Assembly: GCA_038147155.1 (NCBI GenBank)
Contig: JAYQTA010000003.1
Span: 62,001-126,000, forward strand
Direction of reading: 5' to 3'
Source: Australimonas brisbanensis
Lineage (GTDB): Bacteria; Chloroflexota; Dehalococcoidia; Lucifugimonadales; Australimonadaceae
DNA: 64,000 nt
A model generated the notes under the pieces. The model searched no databases, was not told the origin of the DNA, and worked only from the letters and a program-made list of their open reading frames with translations. Positions 6,551-14,544 of this stretch are shown here, piece after piece (within the stretch, counting starts at the first letter, position 1; each line of letters opens with the position of its first letter). The position numbers and the translations under genes were made by a program.

Positions 6551-7486
6551 ATGAGCGAACACGAGCACCAGCACGGCCACGGTAAGCACGGCGGCCACGA
6601 GGAACACGGTTCCCACGACAAGCATGAGCACGGTGGGCACGGCCACGGACACGGGGGGCACGAGCACGGCTACAACGCCGACAGCCTACACAACAACGAC
6701 CTGCTCTACGCGCCGGTGTACCGGCAGGTGATTGAGTGGCTCGCCATCGCATCCGGCGCGCAGGCGATGGAGGCGGGTAGCGGTGCGGGTGGCTTCACGG
6801 TGCTGCTGGCGGAGGCCGTCGGCGCCGACGGGCGGGTGACGGCGCTGGACGCCAACGAGCGGTTGCTGGGTGCGGCGCAGGAGAGCGTGGAGAAGACCGG
6901 GCTGGGCTCGCGTGTGCGCTACGCCACGGGCGACCTGGCCGCGCTGCCCTTCCCGGACGGGGCCTTCGACCTGGCCTGGTCCTCGCGCACGGTGCACCAC
7001 CTGGCGGACCAGGTGGGCGCGCTGCGCGAGCTGGCGCGGGTGCTGCGCCCCGGCGGGCGGCTGGCGCTGCGGGAGGGGGGCATGCGCCCCTTCTTCCTGC
7101 CGGACGACGTGGGCATCGGCGCGCCTGGCCTCAACGACCGCCTGCACGCCGCCCACGCCGCCTGGTTCGGGGCCAACGTGCGCGGCGAGGGCGCGACGCG
7201 CTACCCTCACGGGTGGCTCCACGCGCTGCGGGAGGCGGGCCTGCGGGACGTGGGCGTGCGGACGTTCCTGCTGGAGGCAACGGCCCCCTTCACCGACGCG
7301 CAGGTGAAGTACATGTCCCGCCAGCTCAAGCGCTGGGCGGAGGACGGCCCGCGCCGCGCGTACATCTCCGACGAGGACGCGGCGGCCCTGACAGCGCTCA
7401 CCGACCCCGCGTCCGGCCACTACGTCTTCGGGCGCGACGACCTGCACCTGCTGGAGACGGTGAGCATCTACGTGGGGACGCGCTAG
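6551..7486 (+). CDS. SAM-dependent methyltransferase with His-rich N-terminal tail
   Basis: 311 residues. Residues 1-40 are almost only His, Gly, Glu and Lys, with 15 histidines (for example HEHQHGHGKHGGH, HGHGHGGHEHG), a typical metal-binding tail. From about residue 55 a class I methyltransferase follows: motif I AMEAGSGAGGF, motif II ALDAN, GDLAALPFPDGAFDLAW, HHLAD, LRELARVLRPGGRLALREGG. This is the UbiE/Methyltransf_11 layout. AAGGAG precedes ATG 6551. The tail could bind Zn, Ni or Cu for storage or sensing, and the substrate might be metal-bound or metalloid (inference only). It is probably cotranscribed with gcdH. Confidence 0.82.
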   Translation: MSEHEHQHGHGKHGGHEEHGSHDKHEHGGHGHGHGGHEHGYNADSLHNNDLLYAPVYRQVIEWLAIASGAQAMEAGSGAGGFTVLLAEAVGADGRVTALDANERLLGAAQESVEKTGLGSRVRYATGDLAALPFPDGAFDLAWSSRTVHHLADQVGALRELARVLRPGGRLALREGGMRPFFLPDDVGIGAPGLNDRLHAAHAAWFGANVRGEGATRYPHGWLHALREAGLRDVGVRTFLLEATAPFTDAQVKYMSRQLKRWAEDGPRRAYISDEDAAALTALTDPASGHYVFGRDDLHLLETVSIYVGTR

Positions 7487-7557
7487 CGCCCGGCCCACGC
7501 GACCCAAGCGGTGTGCTACCGTGCGCCCCACGCATCCGGCCCGCTCAAGGAGGCACC

Positions 7558-8307
7558 ATGCCTGGAACCATGACCACCATCACCGTCGAGGGCAAACCCG
7601 TGGACGCCTACGTGGCGGTCCCCGAGGGGCAGGGGCCCTTCCCCGGCGTCGCGGTGGCGATGCACGTGTTCGGCGTGGACCGGTTCGTGCGCGGCAAGTG
7701 CGATGAACTGGCCCAGGCCGGGTACATCGCCGTGGCGCCCTACCTGTTCCACCGCGAGCCCACCACCAACGATGCGCTCACGGCCATCGCCTTCGACGAC
7801 CCGGCGCGGCGCGATACCGCCATGCCCATGAAGGACCGGCTGGTGGACGCGCAGATCCAGGCCGACATGCTGGCCGCCGTGGGGCACATTCGCTCGCTGC
7901 CGCAAGCGTCGGGCCGGGTGGGGGTGACGGGCTTCTGCATCGGCGGGCGCATCGCCTACCTGATGGGCGTGACCAGCCAGGAGTTTGGCGCGGTGGGCAT
8001 CTGGTACGGCACCGACCCGCACCTGCCCTGGGGGCACCAGGGTGCCTCGCCCCAGGCGCTCACCAAGGAGCTGACCTGCCCGGTGGTGGGCTTCTTCGGC
8101 AACGAGGACGCCAACCCTTCGCCGGAGATGGTGGACAGCCTGGGCGCGGCGCTGCGGGCGGCGGGCAAGGACTACGAGTTCCACCGCTATGACGGCGCAC
8201 CCCACGCCTTCAACGACCCGTTCAATCCGGTGCGCTTCACCCCCAAGGCCGCGGCTGACTCGTGGCCCAAGTTCGTCGCGTTCTTCGACCGTTACCTGAA
8301 GGGGTAG
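7558..8307 (+). CDS. dienelactone hydrolase family protein
   Basis: 249 residues. ATG 7558 follows AAGGAGG with 4-5 base spacing. The DLH triad is complete: Cys127 in GFCIGG, Asp184 in GNEDANPS and His216 in GAPHAFND. The Cys nucleophile, rather than Ser, is the carboxymethylenebutenolidase hallmark (family knowledge: hydrolysis of dienelactone in chlorocatechol/catechol breakdown, though many members act on other esters or lactones). Cytoplasmic, no signal peptide. The aldo/keto reductase starts 4 bases after the stop, so the two are one transcript. Confidence 0.88.
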   Translation: MPGTMTTITVEGKPVDAYVAVPEGQGPFPGVAVAMHVFGVDRFVRGKCDELAQAGYIAVAPYLFHREPTTNDALTAIAFDDPARRDTAMPMKDRLVDAQIQADMLAAVGHIRSLPQASGRVGVTGFCIGGRIAYLMGVTSQEFGAVGIWYGTDPHLPWGHQGASPQALTKELTCPVVGFFGNEDANPSPEMVDSLGAALRAAGKDYEFHRYDGAPHAFNDPFNPVRFTPKAAADSWPKFVAFFDRYLKG

Positions 8308-8311
8308 TTCC

Positions 8312-9280
8312 ATGCGCACCACCACACTGGCCGGGAGGCAGGTCGGCGTGGTGGGCCTGGGCACCTGGCAGTTCGGCTCGCGCGGGTGGGGCTGGGGCCG
8401 CGACTTCGGCCCCGCTGACGCCAACGCCATCGTCGCCCGCGCACGGGAACTCGGCGTGAACCTGTTCGACACCGCTGAGGTCTACGGTGGCGGGGAGTCG
8501 GAACGGGTGCTGGGCGCTGCGCTGCGCGCCGCACCAGCGGGTGGGCCGGAGCCCTTCATCGCCACCAAGGTGTGGCCCACCCGGGTGCTGGCCCGCCAGG
8601 TGCGCGCCGCCGCCGCCCGCTCCCTCGCGCGGTTGGGCGTTGAGCGGGTGGGGCTCTACCAGGTGCACTGGCCCAACCCCCTGGCGCCCATCGGCCCCGT
8701 GATGGCGGGGATGCGCGCGCTGACGGAGGAGGGGCGCATCGGCGCGGTGGGCGTGTCCAACTTCAGCCTCACGCGCTGGAAACGGGCCGAGGCCGCGCTG
8801 GGGGCCCCGGTAGTGAGCAACCAGGTCTCCTATTCGCTGCTGCACCGCGACCCGGAGCGCGGGCTGGTGCCCCATGCGCAGGCGGCCGGGCGCACGGTCA
8901 TCGCCTACAGCCCGCTGGCCCAGGGTTTGTTGTCGGGGCGCTACGGGCCGGGCGGTGCGCGCCCCGGCGGCTACCGGCGCGCCAACCGGCTCTTCGCCAC
9001 GGGCAACCTGCGCCGCCTGGCCCCCGTGCTGGACGTGCTGGGGCAGGTGGCGGCGGCCCACGGGGCCTCGCCTGCGCAGGTTGTCCTGGCCTGGGTGCTG
9101 CGGGGGCCCAACGTGGTGGTGATACCGGGCGCCAAGTCGGTGCGGCAGGTGGAGGAGAACGCCGCTGCGGCGGACATCACCCTGCGCCCCGATGAGGTCG
9201 CCGCGCTGGAGGAGGCGGCCGCCTCCTTCCGGCCCGTACTGGGGCTGCGGGCGCTCGCCGCGCGCCTGCTGAACCGCTAG
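8312..9280 (+). CDS. aldo/keto reductase
   Basis: 322 residues. NAD(P)H-dependent carbonyl reductase with a TIM barrel. The catalytic tetrad is visible: Asp53 and Tyr58 in FDTAEVYGGGESE, Lys86 in IATKVW and His119 in VHWPNP. The C-terminal cofactor segment includes VIPGAKSVRQVEEN. Start ATG 8312 has AGGGG upstream. The substrate is unknown. The last four bases of the gene overlap the last four of the convergent PPOX gene in a shared CTAG. Confidence 0.88.
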   Translation: MRTTTLAGRQVGVVGLGTWQFGSRGWGWGRDFGPADANAIVARARELGVNLFDTAEVYGGGESERVLGAALRAAPAGGPEPFIATKVWPTRVLARQVRAAAARSLARLGVERVGLYQVHWPNPLAPIGPVMAGMRALTEEGRIGAVGVSNFSLTRWKRAEAALGAPVVSNQVSYSLLHRDPERGLVPHAQAAGRTVIAYSPLAQGLLSGRYGPGGARPGGYRRANRLFATGNLRRLAPVLDVLGQVAAAHGASPAQVVLAWVLRGPNVVVIPGAKSVRQVEENAAAADITLRPDEVAALEEAAASFRPVLGLRALAARLLNR

Positions 9281-10149
9281 AGCCGCCGGCCCGTCACCCG
9301 CTGGGGTGTCACCGCCAGCGTGACGCGCACCATGCCGGGCTTGCGGGGGTAGCGCTCCTGCCCGTTGTACTTGAGCGAGAAGTCGTCGATGAGCTGCTCT
9401 GCCCCCTCGCTCACCTCCTCGGCGCGTCCCATGAGCCACATGCAGCGCCACGGGTCGTCCAGACCCATGATCGAGATGGCGACGCGCGGGTCGCGCCGGA
9501 TGTTGCGTTCCTTCTGCGCGCCGATGGAGCAGTTCATCAGCACCCGGCGACCGTCGGTGCCGACCCAGATGGGCGTTACCTGCGGGCTCCCGTCGGGCAT
9601 GAGCGTGGCCAGGTGCGCGAAGACGTTCTCCCGCAGGTAGGCTGCCATCTCCCCCGTGAGCGCCGTGCCCTTCACCTGGACGGCCAGGCCCGCCGGGCGC
9701 GGCGTGGTGGCCTGGGGCGGCTGCCCCGCGGGCTCACGCATGCCGATCTCCCGCACCCGCTCCGGTGCGATGCGCACCAGCACCCGCTCCTTGCCCGCGC
9801 TGGAGTAGTCGTAGGTGTCCTTCCCCTCGTACTTGCGCGTGAGGAACCGCACGTGCTCGTCCGCTCCTTGGTTGGTCATCTCCACCACGCGTCCGCGCAC
9901 CTGCACCCCCCGCGTGCCGGAGGCGAAGCCCAGGAGCGATGCCGCAACGCGCGGGTCGCGCTCCAGGTTGCGCTGCTTGAGCCGCCCGCGCACGGTGTTG
10001 ATGAGCAGGTGCTCCCCGTCGGTGTCGACCCACACGGGGGTCACCTGGGGGGCACCGTCGGCCATCAGCGTGACCACGTGGGCCAGCACCGGTTCGCGGA
10101 TCAGCGCGACGGCTGCGGGGCTGAGGGTGGCGGGCATGGCGTTCCTCAT
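9277..10149 (-). CDS. tandem-domain PPOX-class (pyridoxamine 5'-phosphate oxidase-like) flavoprotein
   Basis: 290 residues with two split-barrel domains in tandem. Domain 1 (about 10-140) has VVTLMADGAPQVTPVW and RDPRVAASLLG. Domain 2 (about 155-290) has LATLMPDGSPQVTPIW and RDPRVAISIMG. Single-domain relatives bind FMN, F420 or heme as dimers, so this fusion may be an intramolecular dimer (inference). In-frame ATGs exist at 10149 and 10137; MPATLSPAA from 10137 is equally plausible. Cytoplasmic oxidoreductase of unknown substrate. It is convergent with the aldo/keto reductase. Confidence 0.83.
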   Translation of the reverse strand: MRNAMPATLSPAAVALIREPVLAHVVTLMADGAPQVTPVWVDTDGEHLLINTVRGRLKQRNLERDPRVAASLLGFASGTRGVQVRGRVVEMTNQGADEHVRFLTRKYEGKDTYDYSSAGKERVLVRIAPERVREIGMREPAGQPPQATTPRPAGLAVQVKGTALTGEMAAYLRENVFAHLATLMPDGSPQVTPIWVGTDGRRVLMNCSIGAQKERNIRRDPRVAISIMGLDDPWRCMWLMGRAEEVSEGAEQLIDDFSLKYNGQERYPRKPGMVRVTLAVTPQRVTGRRL

Positions 10150-10203
10150 GAGTGGACTGCTGGGATGCTACCATCCCCTCACCATGACCCCCCGGAGGCC
10201 GCC

Positions 10204-11346
10204 GTGCACCTGAGCACCGACCGCATTCTCACCACCCATGTGGGCTCGCTGCCCCGCCCCGATGACCTGGCCGCGGCACTGCTGGCCAAGGAGAAGGGCG
10301 AGGGGCACGACCCGGCCGCCTTCGAGGCGGTGGTGGCCCGCTCCGTGGCCGACGCCGTCGGGCGTCAGGCGGCGGTGGGCGTGGACGTGGTCTCCGATGG
10401 GGAGATGAGCAAGATCGCCTACTCCACCTACATCCAGGAGCGCCTCTCCGGCTTCTCCGGGCACCGCCCCCGCAAGCCCAACCTGGATGTGGCGCCCTTC
10501 CCCCGCCTGCAGGAGAAGATGTCGCGCATCACCGGCGCGCAGCCCTTCAGGCGCGCTGTCTGCACGGGGCCCATCGCGGTGGTGAACCGCGAACCGCTGG
10601 CCCGCGACCTGGCCAACTTCAGGGCGGCGCTGGCGGGGGCGCAGGTGACGGAGGCCTTCTTGAACGCCGCCAGCCCCGGTGTCATCACCGTGTTCCAGTC
10701 CAACGACTACTACCCCACCCAGGAGGCATACCTGGGCGCGCTCTCCGATGCGATGCGCGAGGAGTACGAGGCCATCGTGAACGCGGGGTTCCTGCTTCAG
10801 GTGGACGCGCCGGACCTGGCCATGGCCCGCCACACCTCTTTCCAGGACCTGTCCGAGGCCGAGTTCCTGGCCCAGGCGGCTCTGCAGGTGGAGGCGCTGA
10901 ACGCGGCGCTGGTGAACGTGCCCAAGGAGAAGGTGCGCATGCACGTGTGCTGGGGCAACTACGAGGGCCCGCACACCCACGACATCGACGTGGCCAAGGT
11001 GCTCCCGCTGATCACCCGCGCCAAGATCGGCGCCGTCTCCTTCGAGGCGGCCAACGCGCGTCACTCCCATGAGTGGAAGGCGTGGCGTGAGGCGAAGCTG
11101 CCTGACGACCTGGTGCTGCTGCCGGGGGTGGTGGACACCACCTCCAACTTCGTGGAACACCCCGAACTGGTGGCCCAGCGGATCGAGACGTTCGCGGACA
11201 TCGTGGGCCGCGAGCGGGTCATCGCCTCCTCGGACTGCGGCTTCGGCACCTTCGCCGGGTTCGGCAAGCTGGACCCGGACGTCTCCTACCTCAAGCTAGA
11301 GGCGCTGGCCGAGGGTGCGCGCATCGCCAGCGCCCGGCTCTGGTAG
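10204..11346 (+). CDS. cobalamin-independent methionine synthase (MetE C-terminal) family protein
   Basis: 380 residues. GTG 10204 is chosen because GGAGG lies 6 bases upstream. It is a single-barrel MetE-like protein: it starts TTHVGSLPRP, the zinc site is apparent in RMHVCWGNYEGP (His, Cys), SFEAAN (Glu) and SSDCGFGTF (Cys), and SDGEMSK is conserved. Full MetE has an extra N-terminal barrel (about 750 residues), absent here. Relatives include core methionine synthases and epoxyalkane:CoM transferase-like enzymes, so the methyl donor and acceptor are not certain. It converges on the PfkB kinase gene with 9 bases between. Confidence 0.82.
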   Translation: MHLSTDRILTTHVGSLPRPDDLAAALLAKEKGEGHDPAAFEAVVARSVADAVGRQAAVGVDVVSDGEMSKIAYSTYIQERLSGFSGHRPRKPNLDVAPFPRLQEKMSRITGAQPFRRAVCTGPIAVVNREPLARDLANFRAALAGAQVTEAFLNAASPGVITVFQSNDYYPTQEAYLGALSDAMREEYEAIVNAGFLLQVDAPDLAMARHTSFQDLSEAEFLAQAALQVEALNAALVNVPKEKVRMHVCWGNYEGPHTHDIDVAKVLPLITRAKIGAVSFEAANARHSHEWKAWREAKLPDDLVLLPGVVDTTSNFVEHPELVAQRIETFADIVGRERVIASSDCGFGTFAGFGKLDPDVSYLKLEALAEGARIASARLW

Positions 11347-11355
11347 GGCAAAGCG

Positions 11356-12360
11356 CTAGGGCTTGGCACCGCCCAGGATGGCGCTGACGGCCTCGTGCAG
11401 CGGGGCCTCCAGGCGCGGGCCGAACTGGGTGACGATGCGCGCAGAGGCGAACACGCCCAGCCGGGCTGCGTCGGCCGGCGTGTGGGCGTGGGTGAGCCCG
11501 TAGAGCACGCCCGCCGCGAACACATCGCCCGCTCCGGTGGTGTCCACCACCTGCACCTGGTGGCCGGGCACCGGGTGCACCTGCGTCCCCGCCTGCACCA
11601 GGCAGCCATCTGCCCCGGTGGTCATGAACACCATCGCGGCATCGGCGGCCACCCCTGCCAGCGCCGCTTCGCGGGTGGACGCACCAGCGTAGATGCGTCC
11701 CTCGTGCTCGTTGCAGAAGACGATGTCGGCGTACTCGCGCACGGCCTTCCTGAACTGCTCCCCGAACGCCTCCACCATGCCGGGGTCGGAGAGGGAGAGG
11801 GCCACGCCCACCCCAGCCTCCTTGGCCGCCCGCATGGCCATCCACGCCGCCTCGGTGCCCGTGGGGGAGCCGAACAGGTAGCCCTCCACGTACAGCAGGG
11901 AGGAGCGGGCGATGCGGGCGGGGTCCACGTCGGCCGGGGTCAGGTCCGCCGAGGCGCCCAGCGCCGTCTGCATGGTGCGCTCCCCGTCGGGCGTCACCAG
12001 CACCAGGCACGTGCCGGTGGGCGCGCCGTTGTGCCCATCCACGTCGAAGCCCACCCCCGCCTCGGCCATGGACTCGCGGTAGAGCGCCCCGTCCATGTCC
12101 GTGCCCACCTTGGCGGTGAAGAACGCCGTTCCGCCTAACTGAGCCACGCCCACCATGGTGTTGGCGGCCGAGCCTCCCGCAGCGGCCTTGCGGGCGTACC
12201 CGTCCAGCCCTGCCAGGAGTCCCGCCTGGGAGTCCGCGCTCACCAGGGACATGTAGCCCTTCCGCAGCCCGTGGGTGGCGATGACCGGGTCGTCCACCCG
12301 CACCTCGGTGTCCACGATGGCGTTGCCGATGCCGTACACGTCGTAGCGCTGCTGCTGCAC
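11356..12360 (-). CDS. PfkB-family sugar/nucleoside kinase (adenosine kinase-like)
   Basis: 334 residues. GTG start at 12358-12360 with GAAGGAG upstream. Ribokinase fold: N-terminal GIGNAIVDTEV, signature AAGGSAANT, and anion-hole/catalytic VDTTGAGDVFAAG near residue 275 with the catalytic Asp. The arrangement resembles bacterial adenosine kinase-like proteins (family knowledge: ATP-dependent phosphorylation of a ribose-type hydroxyl), but ribokinase or inosine/guanosine kinase activity is also possible. Its promoter faces away from that of hflK. Confidence 0.83.
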   Translation of the reverse strand: MQQQRYDVYGIGNAIVDTEVRVDDPVIATHGLRKGYMSLVSADSQAGLLAGLDGYARKAAAGGSAANTMVGVAQLGGTAFFTAKVGTDMDGALYRESMAEAGVGFDVDGHNGAPTGTCLVLVTPDGERTMQTALGASADLTPADVDPARIARSSLLYVEGYLFGSPTGTEAAWMAMRAAKEAGVGVALSLSDPGMVEAFGEQFRKAVREYADIVFCNEHEGRIYAGASTREAALAGVAADAAMVFMTTGADGCLVQAGTQVHPVPGHQVQVVDTTGAGDVFAAGVLYGLTHAHTPADAARLGVFASARIVTQFGPRLEAPLHEAVSAILGGAKP

Positions 12361-12388
12361 GGGGTCTCCTTCATGGGGGGGTCGCCTG

Positions 12389-12418
12389 ACGATAGGGGGC
12401 GCTGCTCACGCGCGTCAA
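12389..12418 (-). promoter_or_regulatory. promoter of PfkB kinase gene
   Basis: On the minus strand, TTGACG (12418-12413, 5/6), 18-base spacer, TATCGT (12394-12389, 4/6), 28 bases before the GTG start. Confidence 0.5.
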
Positions 12419-12434
12419 CGAAAGAGGGTGCGGT

Positions 12435-12464
12435 TTGACCCTCGCTCATGCACCCCCGTACACT
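12435..12464 (+). promoter_or_regulatory. promoter of hflKC
   Basis: TTGACC (12435-12440, 5/6), 18-base spacer, TACACT (12459-12464, 4/6). Divergent from the kinase promoter, with 16 bases between the two -35 boxes. Confidence 0.55.
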
Positions 12465-12502
12465 TCCCCAAACCCGCAGCGATACGGGAGGTTCGAGGAA
12501 AC

Positions 12503-13537
12503 ATGTACGGACAGCGACGGTCGGAGTTCGATCCGGACCAGCTGATGCGCGATGCCAAGGCATGGTGGGAACGCAACAAGGGGCGTTTCCCCGGCGGCGG
12601 CAGCGTGGGGTTCATCGCCGTCATCATGGTGGTGGTTGCCCTGGCCGGCTGGCTCGCCACGGGCATCTACACCGTGGGGCCTGACGAACAGGCGGCGCTG
12701 CGCCTCTTCGGCAAGTTCCAGGGCACCGAGGGGCCGGGGCTGAAGTGGTACTTCCCCTCGCCCGTTGGCACCCGCAACGTGGAGCAGGTCACGCTCACCA
12801 AGCGCATGGACTTGGGCTTCCGTGACACCTCCACCAACACCCGCCCCGGCGAGGCGGTGATGATCACGGGCGACCTGAACATCATCGATGCGCAGATGGT
12901 GGTGCAGTACCGCATCCTCAACCTAGGGGACTTCCTCTTCAACGTGGATGACCCCGGCGACATCGACAAGCGCGAGGGCCGGCCCGACGGGCGCACCCTG
13001 CGGGAGGCGTCCGAGGCGGCGTTGCGTCAGGTGGTGGGGCAGCGCTCGATCGACGACGTGCTCACCGTGGGCAAGGAGCAGGTGCAGGACGACACGCGCG
13101 ATCTGCTCCAGCGCATGCTGAACGACTACGGCGCGGGCATCGAGATCCAGCAGGTGGCTCTCCAGCAGGTGCTCCCGCCCGCCGAGGTGCAGGCCTCCTT
13201 CGACGACGTGGTGGCCGCCCGCTCGGACAAGGAATCGCGCATCAACCAGGCGCGCGCCTACGAGCAGGACCAGCTCCCGCGCGCCAAGGGTGCGGCCCAG
13301 CAGGTGGTGCAGACCGCCCAGGGCTTCAAGGAATCGCGCATCGCCACCGCCCGCGGTGAGGCTGCCGAGTTCGACGCCATCCTCACCCAGTACCAGGCCT
13401 CGCCCGAAGTGACGCGCCAGCGCCTGTACCTGGAGGCGATGCAGGAGATCCTGCCGGGCGTGCAGCTGTTCGTGGTGGACCCGGAGGTGGGCACGCTCGT
13501 CCCGTTCACTCCGCAGGCCGGTGGGGGGGTGAACTGA
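12503..13537 (+). CDS. hflK: HflK, FtsH protease modulator
   Basis: 344 residues. ATG 12503 follows CGAGGAA. A basic N-terminus is followed by one membrane segment (about residues 36-56) and then the SPFH/band-7 domain with YTVGPDEQAALRLFGKF, GLKWYFPSP and IDAQMVVQYRI, and a long coiled-coil region rich in Gln/Glu/Ala ending FVVDPEVGTLVPF. HflK and HflC form a membrane cage around FtsH and modulate its proteolysis (family knowledge). It overlaps hflC by one base (TGATG), so they are translationally coupled. Confidence 0.92.
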   Translation: MYGQRRSEFDPDQLMRDAKAWWERNKGRFPGGGSVGFIAVIMVVVALAGWLATGIYTVGPDEQAALRLFGKFQGTEGPGLKWYFPSPVGTRNVEQVTLTKRMDLGFRDTSTNTRPGEAVMITGDLNIIDAQMVVQYRILNLGDFLFNVDDPGDIDKREGRPDGRTLREASEAALRQVVGQRSIDDVLTVGKEQVQDDTRDLLQRMLNDYGAGIEIQQVALQQVLPPAEVQASFDDVVAARSDKESRINQARAYEQDQLPRAKGAAQQVVQTAQGFKESRIATARGEAAEFDAILTQYQASPEVTRQRLYLEAMQEILPGVQLFVVDPEVGTLVPFTPQAGGGVN

Positions 13538-14472
13538 TGAAGACGCTCATCGCTCTGTTGGTGGTGGTGGTAGCCACATTCATCATCGTGCCCCAGGTCG
13601 CCTTCACCGTGGACCAGACCCAGCACGTGTTGGTGACCCGCTTCGGTGAGGTGCAGCGCTCCATCTCTGCGCCTGGCCTCAATTTCAAGGCGCCCTTCAT
13701 CGACACCGCCGTGCGTCTCGACAAGCGCCTCCTGCGCGTGGACGTGGACGCCCGCGGCTTCCCGGACGTGGAGAACCAGTTCCTGGTGATCGACGCCTAC
13801 GTGCGTTACCGCATCACCAACCCCCGTTCGTTCCGTGAAACGCTGGTGAACGAGGCGCAGGCCGCCTCCCGCATCAGCGACATCGTCACGTCCCAGCTGC
13901 GGGCCGAGGTGGGCCAGCGCACCCGCCCGCAGATAATCGGTGGGCAGATCACCGTGGGCGCCGATGGCGTCACCCGCGTCGAGCCCATCCTGGAGGGCGA
14001 CGTGGCAGCCCGTGAGGCGCTGACCCGGCTCGTGCGCGAGCGCGTAGACACCCGCGTGAAGACCCAGGGCTTCGGCATCGAGATCGTGGACGTGCGCATC
14101 AAGCGCGCGGACTTCCCGGACACCATCCTGGAGAACGTCTACGCCCGCATGCGCACCGAGCGTGAGGTGCAGGCCCAGAAGCTGCGCGCCGAGGGTGAGG
14201 AGACCTACCTCACCATCACCGCCGACGTTGACCGGCAGGTGCAGGTGATCTGGGCCGAGGCCGAGGAGACCTCTGACCGCCTGCGCGGTGAGGGTGAGGC
14301 GGAGGCGATTCGCATCCTGGCCGTCTCGCTGGAGCGAGACCCGGAGTTCTTCGCTTTCAGGCGCTCGCTGGAGGCGTACAAGGTCATCATCGGCTCCGAC
14401 GATGCCCTGATCCTCAAGCCCGACAACGAGCTGTTCCGCTACCTGCAGGGTGGGGCGCTCCCCACCCCTTAG
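13537..14472 (+). CDS. hflC: HflC, FtsH protease modulator
   Basis: 311 residues. It starts at the ATG that shares its A with the hflK stop. N-terminal membrane anchor (ALLVVVVATFIIVPQVAF), then the band-7 domain: FTVDQTQHVLVTRFGEVQ, APGLNFKAPF, VIDAYVRYRITNP. The late segment EIVDVRIKRADFPDTILENV and RMRTEREVQAQKLRAEGEE is characteristic of HflC. It partners with HflK at the cytoplasmic membrane. Followed by a strong terminator. Confidence 0.92.
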   Translation: MKTLIALLVVVVATFIIVPQVAFTVDQTQHVLVTRFGEVQRSISAPGLNFKAPFIDTAVRLDKRLLRVDVDARGFPDVENQFLVIDAYVRYRITNPRSFRETLVNEAQAASRISDIVTSQLRAEVGQRTRPQIIGGQITVGADGVTRVEPILEGDVAAREALTRLVRERVDTRVKTQGFGIEIVDVRIKRADFPDTILENVYARMRTEREVQAQKLRAEGEETYLTITADVDRQVQVIWAEAEETSDRLRGEGEAEAIRILAVSLERDPEFFAFRRSLEAYKVIIGSDDALILKPDNELFRYLQGGALPTP

Positions 14473-14495
14473 GGACGGTTGACCCATAGCGAACC

Positions 14496-14526
14496 GGCGC
14501 CCGGCCCCCAGTGGAGGCCGGGCGCC
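14496..14526 (+). terminator. hairpin terminator between hflC and lepA
   Basis: GGCGCCCGGCC, 9-base loop, GGCCGGGCGCC: a perfect 11-bp stem 24 bases after the hflC stop and 18 bases before the lepA start. It could alternatively lie in the lepA leader. Confidence 0.6.
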
Positions 14527-14544
14527 CTGCTATCATGGAGCCCG

